From the NCBI GenBank assembly GCA_964388575.1, contig CAYMAZ010000005.1, forward strand, positions 49,735 through 113,734: a DNA stretch of 64,000 nt, in the 5' to 3' direction. The translations under genes and the position numbers were made by a program. A model generated the notes under the pieces. That model had not been told where the DNA came from, searched no databases, and worked only from the letters and a program-made list of their open reading frames with translations. The DNA comes from CAYMAZ01 sp964388575. GTDB taxonomy: Bacteria > Bacteroidota > Bacteroidia > Bacteroidales > DTU049. Shown here in pieces: positions 28,897 to 35,400 of the stretch. The stretch's first letter is position 1. Each line of letters starts with the position of its first letter.

Positions 28897-29294
28897 TTAT
28901 CGTGGGAATTTGGGACCTTTGTAATCTGATTTTTTTAAGTATTGCATCAATGAATTTGATTGTTTTGATATTTTATCAGTGATTTCAAGCAATTCTTCAA
29001 GTTGTTCTAGATTTATATAGTTAAAATCAAAAGCCCTATAAGATTGTGATCTTACTTCCTCGTTTCCTCGTTGGATCCTTTGGCAATTGAAATGAAATTT
29101 ATGAACTCTCTGTTTCCACCTCTGCCATAACCTTCAGCAATATTGTCCATCACACTCCCGGAAGAAGAACGAATCTGATCCCTGAATTTAAAGTCATTCA
29201 TAAATGGCTGAATAGATGTCAGTTCATAAATATATTTACATAACTTTCTCGCTGTCTGCCAAATCTCCAGATCTTCAATCTTGTTAATTTTCAT
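28897..29294 (-). pseudogene. Four-helix-bundle (S23/IVS-type) protein, frameshifted by an 8-bp tandem duplication
   Basis: The first 80 residues (KIEDLEIWQTARKLCKYIY ... DNIAEGYGRGGNREFINF) match the S23/rRNA-intervening-sequence four-helix-bundle family. The octamer TTCCTCGT (plus strand) is present twice in tandem at 29056-29063 and 29064-29071, which shifts the frame and stops translation. Removing one copy restores an open frame running VRSQSYRAFDFNYINLEQ ... KGPKFPR to a stop at 28897, the expected C-terminal half of the family (about 130 residues in all). The lesion looks recent because the distal half has no further defects. A phase-variable state is possible but unproven. Confidence 0.85.
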
Positions 29295-29339
29295 TTTATC
29301 TTAAACTTTTCTTCGATTAATCACTTACAGCATTACGAT

Positions 29340-29376
29340 GCGTTTGACGTTTAACGTTTGGCGTAGGCGTCAAACG
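29340..29376. repeat. GCGTTTG-type heptamer array with inverted repeat at the other edge of the S23 pseudogene
   Basis: Units GCGTTTG, ACGTTTA, ACGTTTG and GCGTAGG occupy 29340-29367, in the same orientation as the array at 28867-28887. CGTTTGACG (29341-29349) and CGTCAAACG (29368-29376) form a perfect 9-bp inverted repeat. Confidence 0.7.
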
Positions 29377-29397
29377 TTCAACGAACTCCATTATATC

Positions 29398-29898
29398 TCA
29401 CTTCTTTCTTTTCATCTCTCCTTTTCTGAATACATACAACTTGTATGGGATTTCTCCTTCGTTGCATCTCCATCTCCCTTGCTTCTGTCCGTTTTTATAG
29501 CGGCCGGTGCAGCCCGAAATTTCATCAATCCAAAGACCGTGTTCCAGATCGTTGATAAAATTCCCCCTGACAACCTGCTTCCCGTCTTCGGCAAATTGTC
29601 TGTATTCACCCCAGAGTTTGTCATCGGCATAAACAAATGTCTGATAGAGCTTCCCTGAAGGATAGTATGTTTTCTCAATACCTGAACGCTTGCCTTTATA
29701 CATAGCTGATTCGCGGGCGATCTGGCCCGGGTGATCATGATAAACACTGACTGTTTTGTCGTCGTTACTGAGCTGTGGACTGAACTGAATATGGTAAACA
29801 ACAAATGTATCAGTTGTCTGAATGATCAGAAAATCGTCCTGTGCATTAGAAAACAGTGGCACTATAAGTAACAGAATTAAACTTTGAATAAATTTCAT
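29398..29898 (-). CDS. Secreted MORN-repeat (YwqK-like) protein
   Basis: The 166-residue product has a signal peptide (KFIQSLILLLIVPLFSNAQ). The start at 29898 is chosen over 29925 because it opens directly with this signal. It contains MORN-variant repeats: GKRSGIEKTYYPSGKLYQ, DDKLWGEYRQFAEDGKQ, NFINDLEHGLWIDE and KNGQKQGRWRCNE. Such repeats occur in Bacteroidota envelope proteins and in the YwqK antitoxin-like family, but here a secreted location is predicted and no toxin partner is adjacent. The gene lies inside the accessory patch yet appears intact. Confidence 0.8.
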   Translation of the reverse strand: MKFIQSLILLLIVPLFSNAQDDFLIIQTTDTFVVYHIQFSPQLSNDDKTVSVYHDHPGQIARESAMYKGKRSGIEKTYYPSGKLYQTFVYADDKLWGEYRQFAEDGKQVVRGNFINDLEHGLWIDEISGCTGRYKNGQKQGRWRCNEGEIPYKLYVFRKGEMKRKK

Positions 29899-29932
29899 TG
29901 ATCCACGGTGCTGATTGAATGGCAAATGTATA

Positions 29933-29940
29933 AAATTTCT
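29933..29940 (-). promoter_or_regulatory. TAnnTTTG -7 box before the MORN-repeat gene
   Basis: The minus strand reads TACATTTG, 34 bp upstream of the ATG at 29898. Confidence 0.5.
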
Positions 29941-30232
29941 TATTGATGAAAAATAAACATCCTTTCCGGAATCTGTATGATTCGGAAATACTTCCTTTGA
30001 AAATATTCAGACCATTCATTTTCTCCAAACACCGGCAACCAGAGCGGCCGGCTCATCGCACAACTGGATGCTTCAGGGGTGCAGACGGAGGAATGATTTT
30101 GGTGTTCGATTGGAAAATTATTGTCCCATAGGGATGCCTTCGGCATAAATTTGAAATTGTTCCGTAGGAATGCCTTCGGTATAAAAATTAAATTTAAAAT
30201 TTAAAATTTCGACTTTACAATTTACAATACAT
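29941..30232. other. Intergenic stretch without a supported gene
   Basis: The roughly 290 bp between the MORN promoter and the Rhs fragment hold a GC-richer block (about 30030-30090) with no recognisable protein. There is an imperfect hairpin near 29962-29987 (TTTCCGGAATC facing GATTCGGAAA), two hairpin-forming direct repeats (30121-30186) and an A/T-only run at about 30183-30208. Short open frames exist on both strands but none resembles a known protein. Confidence 0.5.
30121..30186. repeat. Two imperfect direct repeats each with an ATGCC-TTC-GGYAT hairpin
   Basis: Copies at about 30121-30149 and 30157-30185 differ at four of 29 positions. Each carries a small dyad ATGCC TTC GGCAT (or GGTAT). 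Similar CCGTAGG-type intergenic repeats are known from other Bacteroidota genomes, often near mobile DNA; the link here is inference. Confidence 0.6.
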
Positions 30233-30373
30233 ATGCATCCCTCAAAATATATCTCTAACCTGGGCAGCAGCAGCTTTATCACCGACGCAGCGGGCCTGGC
30301 AGAACAGCACATCCAATACTTACCCTTCGGCGAGTTATTCGTAAGCCAGCGCAACACCATTTTCGACAGCAGG
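30233..30373 (+). pseudogene. Rhs/YD-repeat core fragment
   Basis: The 47 codons encode NLGSSSFITDAAGLAEQHIQ followed by YLPFGELFVSQRN and FDSR. This is the conserved end of an Rhs-repeat core (compare HLGSSSYITD and QYLPFGE in intact proteins). In intact proteins FDSR is followed by the KFTGKE-type RHS-associated core; here the similarity stops at FDSR. There is no upstream YD-repeat region and no downstream toxin. Codons are GC-rich relative to neighbours, suggesting a transferred or displaced relic. It is too short to function. Confidence 0.75.
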
Positions 30374-30417
30374 ATGATTCGGAAGTGCAGAAGTGTGAAT
30401 GTTTTTGATGCTCGATT

Positions 30418-30477
30418 GTTCAGTGTGAATGTGAGTTTTGAGAAACAGAGTGAAAGTGCTCGCTCCCGCTCTCACTC
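30418..30477. repeat. Left copy of a direct repeat flanking the second S23 pseudogene
   Basis: The 47 bp at 30431-30477 are identical to 30850-30896. The copies share a preceding GTTCAGTGTG segment; the right copy has an extra 6-bp GTGTGA-type unit. The 30431-30477 core is rich in GAGTG and CTCACTC and can fold on itself. Confidence 0.85.
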
Positions 30478-30482
30478 AATTT

Positions 30483-30827
30483 TTATGTTAATTTCTGTAT
30501 CAATGAAAACAGCATTTTTGAAATTTCTTCAAGCTGGCTATCAAATGCTGTTTTTTCTTCAGATGTTATCATTTGAAGTGTAAACAAAAAATCAAGTATT
30601 GCCGAACACTCAAATGCACTGCCTCTGGCAATGACAAGAAAATTCTTTCTGTCTCTGTTACTGAAACGTGATGATCCTTCAGCAATATTTAGCATAATAC
30701 TTAATGAAGCACGCTTTAACTAGTCATTCACCGAACGGTCAAAGTTTCTTTGTTTTATGAAAGTATGTATCTCAACAGATAATTCCTTTGCCTTTTCTTA
30801 AACATTCAACTTTTTGAAATCAAACAT
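30483..30827 (-). pseudogene. Four-helix-bundle (S23/IVS-type) protein with two in-frame stops
   Basis: Read through, the frame encodes MFDFKKLNV-stop-EKAKELSVEIHTFIKQ ... SVND-stop-LKRASLSIMLNIAEGSSR, then FSNRDRKNFLVIARGSAFE ... SLIQKLT. This is a full-length (about 114-residue) member of the S23 four-helix-bundle family. The stops are TAA at codon 10 (30798-30800) and TAG at codon 36 (30720-30722), each one base from a sense codon (TAT and CAG). The 70-residue frame starting at the internal ATG is only the surviving C-terminal part. It is a separate, more divergent lineage from the 28897-29294 copy. Direct repeats lie on both sides. Confidence 0.85.
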
Positions 30828-30830
30828 GAT

Positions 30831-30904
30831 GTTCAGTGTGAGTGTGAGTGTGAGTTTTGAGAAACAGAGTGAAAGTGCTCGCTCCCGCTCTCACTCTCAC
30901 TCTG
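30831..30904. repeat. Right copy of the direct repeat flanking the second S23 pseudogene
   Basis: It carries the identical 47-bp core at 30850-30896, preceded by a GTGTGA short tandem array. CAGAGTGA and TCACTCTG give an 8-bp stem within it. It ends 6 bp before the tRNA-Lys 3' end. Confidence 0.85.
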
Positions 30905-30910
30905 TTTAAG

Positions 30911-30983
30911 TCTCCCCGGAAGGACTCGAACCTTCGACCCATTGATTAAGAGTCAATTGCTCTACCAACTGAGCTACGGAGAG
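30911..30983 (-). tRNA. tRNA-Lys (anticodon CTT)
   Basis: The 73-nt minus-strand gene folds fully. The acceptor stem is CTCTCCG/CGGGGAG with one T-G wobble, D arm GCTC/GAGC, anticodon stem ATTGA/TCAAT with loop CTCTTAA, T arm GAAGG/CCTTC with TTCGAGT, and discriminator A. CCA is not encoded. The 3' end faces the accessory patch. Confidence 0.97.
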
Positions 30984-30993
30984 AAAAGTTGTG

Positions 30994-31001
30994 CAAATTT
31001 A
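30994..31001 (-). promoter_or_regulatory. TAnnTTTG -7 box of tRNA-Lys, overlapping the upstream stop codon
   Basis: The minus strand reads TAAATTTG, 10 bp before the tRNA. Its first three bases are the stop codon of the DUF364 gene. Confidence 0.65.
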
Positions 31002-31838
31002 CATGTTTTTTTTCAACTTCCCGTGACTAATTTTATCATTTATGACGCAAATCTTTTTTGCACACTTGCCAAAAAGATGGTACCCCGATCCGCCTTCACC
31101 GATGATCACAAACATTTCATCCGGATCAGTGATGCGTGTTGAGCCGATAATGTCTACTCCCCTGGAAAACAACATTTCAGGGACCATCCCTCCACTTGGG
31201 CCAACAAGAGCAATCACTGATTTTTCTGAACACATTGACAACAAATAATCAAGTGTTTTGTTGATGACAGATGAACCGGTAATCAGAACTATGTCAGAGT
31301 CGCTGAGAATATCCTTTGAATCAGCATAAGGGACATACAAAGGCAGCTGTTCTTCATTTAGTGCTTTCTCACTCAGCTCAACAACACGCACAATATGATC
31401 AGTATTCTGCAATTTTTGAATATAATTATGAAAAGCACCTACAATGGTAATATTTTTTTTACCGCTCAGATTCAGCAAGTCAAGCGTATCAGTATCCTCA
31501 ACAATCTGATACTGATTTTGTGTCAACAATTCCGATGACATTGCACTGATCACAGCAACTTTCACTGCATCAGGAATTCTTGCATCATCATTAAAATTCA
31601 GCAGTTCGTATACCAAAGAACCACGAATATTTCCCGGGGCAAATTTTCCAAGAAACCGTTCTTTTGGGTGCAACCTCATCTTCCCGGGTTGAAATTCATT
31701 TCCTGCAAGACCGCAACTGCTGTCAGAAAGTTGCACAGCCGTAAAATTTCTGCCTGAAACAAGTCTTTTAATTGTGAGAGCTCTGAGCAGATTCTCATGA
31801 GCAGATGACAGATATTGGATTATTTCTTCAGTGATCAT
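30999..31838 (-). CDS. DUF364 / DUF4213 putative heavy-metal chelation protein
   Basis: The 279-residue cytoplasmic protein matches the DUF364 family. It has an N-terminal region with GRNFTAVQLSDSSCGLAGNE and a C-terminal Rossmann-like half with ITIVGAFHNYIQKL, VLITGSSVINKTLDYLL and ALVGPSGGMVPEMLFSRGVDIIGSTRI. Family members are proposed to bind metals or to be linked to corrinoid and radical-SAM systems; the reaction is unknown. It is the last gene of a unit with the flavin reductase (24-bp gap) and the giant PD40 protein. The tRNA-Lys promoter overlaps its stop codon. Confidence 0.8.
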   Translation of the reverse strand: MITEEIIQYLSSAHENLLRALTIKRLVSGRNFTAVQLSDSSCGLAGNEFQPGKMRLHPKERFLGKFAPGNIRGSLVYELLNFNDDARIPDAVKVAVISAMSSELLTQNQYQIVEDTDTLDLLNLSGKKNITIVGAFHNYIQKLQNTDHIVRVVELSEKALNEEQLPLYVPYADSKDILSDSDIVLITGSSVINKTLDYLLSMCSEKSVIALVGPSGGMVPEMLFSRGVDIIGSTRITDPDEMFVIIGEGGSGYHLFGKCAKKICVINDKISHGKLKKNM

Positions 31839-31862
31839 TTGTATGTTTTTGAATATTCGTGA

Positions 31863-32450
31863 TTATTTCCGCGCTTTTCCGGTCTTCTTCCTGACAGAAA
31901 AACCAAAACTCCCGATCTGCTTTCCGGTTACAAAATACCCGCCATGAGCGTATATCAGCAAGGGAAGTTGCTTCAGTTCGATTGCATTGGATCTTTTGTT
32001 GTGAATTGAATCCCAGGCTGTTACGGCCACAACTTCTGCAATAAACATAGAATGTGACCCCAGCGGCACTTCCTGAGTCACTCTGCATTCAATGGATACA
32101 GGGCATTGTGCAATTGACGGTGTTCGAACAACTTCCGAAGGTGCGGGTTCAAAGTTACAATGTTTCATTTTATTCACATCCCGTCCCGATTTGACACCGC
32201 AAAAATCAACTTCCTTAACCATTGTTGCAAGAGGTAAATTCACAACAAATTCTCCCCTGCTCCTGATCAGGTGATATGAATGTCTTTCGGGTCTCACTGA
32301 TATGCTGAGCATCGGTGGATTTGTGTTGATGGTCCCCGTCCATGCGATTGTAATGACATTGAATTCTTCTTCTGTTATGCCGCAACTCACCAGAACAACG
32401 GGCAGAGGATATAGCATGTTTCCCGGTTTCATTGAAATTCGTTCATTCAT
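31863..32450 (-). CDS. Flavin reductase / flavoredoxin-family protein
   Basis: The 195-residue product is a split-barrel FMN-binding protein of the flavin-reductase-like domain. It has YPLPVVLVSCG, NVITIAWTGTINTNPPMLSISVRPERHSYHLI, the EFVVNLPLA loop and SIECRVTQEVPLGSHSMFIAEV. It probably binds FMN and takes part in electron transfer or flavin reduction in the cytoplasm; the partner is unknown. Its ATG overlaps the end of the giant PD40/SPOR gene by 4 bp, so it is translated from the same message. The functional link to that envelope protein is unclear. Confidence 0.88.
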   Translation of the reverse strand: MNERISMKPGNMLYPLPVVLVSCGITEEEFNVITIAWTGTINTNPPMLSISVRPERHSYHLIRSRGEFVVNLPLATMVKEVDFCGVKSGRDVNKMKHCNFEPAPSEVVRTPSIAQCPVSIECRVTQEVPLGSHSMFIAEVVAVTAWDSIHNKRSNAIELKQLPLLIYAHGGYFVTGKQIGSFGFSVRKKTGKARK

Positions 32451-35400
32451 CGTATTCCCAGTTTTTCTTTAGCTTCCTGCAATGTTATTTTTTTATCTCC
32501 TTCAACGGCAACAATAAAAGCATCGGGGATTCCGCCAACATGAACCTTGTTTTTCAAAATTTCAGCTTCAGCAGGCGTTTTACATTTCCCGGCCAGATAG
32601 ATTGTCAAACCCTGTGCATCAGTGATAATCTGAATGCCGTCATCAGCAAGTTCAATGAATGCATTGACGACCTCAACAGGCACCTGGTTTCTGTAAGCAC
32701 CAAGCTGTACTTTAAAAAAAACATTTTCAGCCCTGACTGATTTTACTTCAGCAATTTTGGGTTCTGTCCCAAATTTTCTGTTGAATTCCTGAACAATTGG
32801 TTTTTCTCCGACATCAATAAAATTCTGAGCATCATGTGCGCTAATCCTTTGCCCGTTTCTGTATATCACGACATAGGCATCCGGTATTCCGTTTTCTCTG
32901 ATGAGATCGCGTGCAGCATTTGCTTCAGCAAGGGTGGCATATATGCCGGTCATATATCTGTAATTCCCATTTGCAAGCCGTTCCTCAATCAACGGTGAAA
33001 TTCCGAACAGTCTGTCAGAGGTTCTCATACTTCCGTAAACACCAATCTGAACAGCATAATAAAAAGCGGGCATTTCGGCAAAACTCACCTGAGTTCCGGA
33101 AGAAACAGCAAGTTGTGCTCCCTGTTCAACCGCTGACATATCTACACTCTGCCCGCGGGACAGTTCAGGCTGCTGTGCCAGAATGTTTCTCGCTTCTGCA
33201 ACACTGATGCGCCTTCCGTTGAAATAAGCAACCACGAAGGCATCGGCATATCCCATCGTACGGATCTGGTTCCGGGCCGAAAAAGCGTTGTTCAGATCGA
33301 AAAACTCGCCATGCATATATCTGTACCAGCCTTCTGCATACTCATAAAATATTGGCATCATTCCGGCATATTCATCATTACGGGCTGGCATTTTTGATGC
33401 CGAGAACTGAACTCTGAATAAAAGCTTCCATTCGTTCGGATTATGCTCCGGAACAGGATTCACATCTGAATAAAACTGAACGAATTCCGATGAAGCCCGG
33501 TCAGATACAATTACTGACTTTTCAGGAGATGCCGTTTGTGCTGATACATCAGCAGGAATTGTCTGATTCGATTCAAAAGTGGTGTTTCTGACCGGTTCGG
33601 CCTGATTGCCGGTTTCAAAGTTTTCCGGCCTGATAATATTTTCAGAAACAGACTGATTCAGAATTGCTGTTGTATGTTCAGCAGTTTCATCAACGGGCTG
33701 ATCCCTTTCTGTTTCTCTGAAGTAGCTGGCAATTCTGCTCATATCTCCAACTGCAAATTTCAGGTTTCGCCTCAACACGGCAGCAGCATCAAAATCTGCA
33801 GCTGCCTTTTCCGAATACAAAATAAACAGCTCATCCTGAAACTGAAGGGCTTTCGCATATGCATCAAATCTCTCAATATACATTATCTTCTTTTGTTCCA
33901 GGTCTGTTATTGCTTCAGCGTCCTTAAATTTCCGAAGTGCAATTTTTTCATATTGGTTTCCGGCTGTTTTTAAATCATTGATTTTCTGCAGTGTCAGTTT
34001 ATCCACTCCTGGCAGTGGAATGCTTTTCAATACAATTGAAGTCGCAAGAGATTTGTTTCTTTCTGCAACAGCTACAATTTCAACAACTCTCAAAGTATAT
34101 TCTGCAAGTATCTCCTCTTTCATTCTGATCATTTCACGCAACTGTTGCCGTGATTGTTCTGACGAAGACCTGTTGAGTGCTGTAGTGTACTTTTTAATTT
34201 CGTACTCCAGAAATTCAATATATTTTCGTGTGGCAGCAAGCGCGATCTCAGGCTGATATGAAATATCACCCGCATCAGGTAGATTCTGAACAGTCAACGG
34301 CTCTGTTTCAGCATATTTTTGTGCAATTGAATTATATTGACGAACAGTATGACGAAGCTCTTCCTTTAACACGTCTATATTTTCCGATGTCAGGCTGAGT
34401 ACTTCCGGATCTGTAATCGTTCCGGCTTCGTCTTCAAGCTGACTGATTGCAGTGACAAGGAATGTGGCTGAAGCACGCAGGATATACAGATGTTCAGTAT
34501 CTGCAATCTGCTGAACTTCATCAGCATCGTCAGATGATTCAATTTTCTGAATCATCCCATACACTTCACTTTCGGATTTGGCTTCCTGAAAGATTCTGTC
34601 AGGAATTTTTTCTGAAACAGGAGCAGACGTCCATTGGTTTGCATCAGAAACAGCTGAAGAAAACTGATCAGAATATACATTTTGGGAAATCAGTGCATTC
34701 ATCCGTTTGAGTTTTTCAGCAGGAATTGTTGTAATGAGCGGAATCTGATCATTTTCAAACAACTGAACGGATGTTTTCTGAACTTCTGATAGTCTTGCCG
34801 CAATTTCGGATTCTGATTTTCGGATTGCCTCTGTATGCTGACGTACATTTGTTTCAAATTCCTTATATGTCATTGCTGAGTCGGACATTGTTTCTGCAAG
34901 CAAATCAAATTGTTTCTGATCATTCAGCAGTTTATTCTTCTTCGATGTATTATTCGTTTTTGCAGCTTGTAGTGCGACCTTCTGTGACAGTGTAATGTAA
35001 TTTTCAGATTCCATTTCTGCACGTTCAGCAAGCCCCTGCCACTTCATAGCATCGGCATTTAACTGTTCGGTGTATTTATTGACAGAATAACGAAACCGGG
35101 CATCATCACTGAAAACAACTTCCTGATTTTTCTGAACATAACTGATTAACTTGTTCACATCTGCTTCAGACTTTTTCTGATTTCCTGCTTCTGCTGATCT
35201 GCTGACCTGTCTGGCCATATCAAAGACCCGTTCATCAATGCGCTCAACATCTGACAAAACATCATTTGTATGTTCAAGTATAATCTTTTTCATTTCAAGT
35301 TCCTGAAGATCATTTCTGTAGTTCAGCATCTGTCTTTCCCATGAAGACTCAAGCATTCGCCTGTCAAAAGAATTCAGTCCGGGATCAGAAAGTTGTGAAT

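Noticed and set aside
29338..29658. Plus-strand open frame of 106 codons over the MORN gene
   Set aside because: It is antisense to a convincing secreted protein and has no recognisable motif.
29398..29898. MORN-repeat gene as the antitoxin of a toxin-antitoxin pair
   Set aside because: It has a signal peptide and no small adjacent toxin gene, so the antitoxin label given to some relatives does not fit.
29943..30131. Short open frames on both strands in the GC-richer intergenic block
   Set aside because: Neither strand gives a recognisable protein and there is no promoter box or family motif.
28860..30910. CRISPR array suggested by clustered short repeats
   Set aside because: The repeats are tandem heptamers or hexamers and paired long copies, without regular unique spacers or cas genes.
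30911..30932. Possible att site: tRNA-Lys 3' end facing the accessory patch
   Set aside because: I found no second copy of the tRNA 3' segment within 28.8-30.9 kb and no integrase, so an attachment site is not reported.
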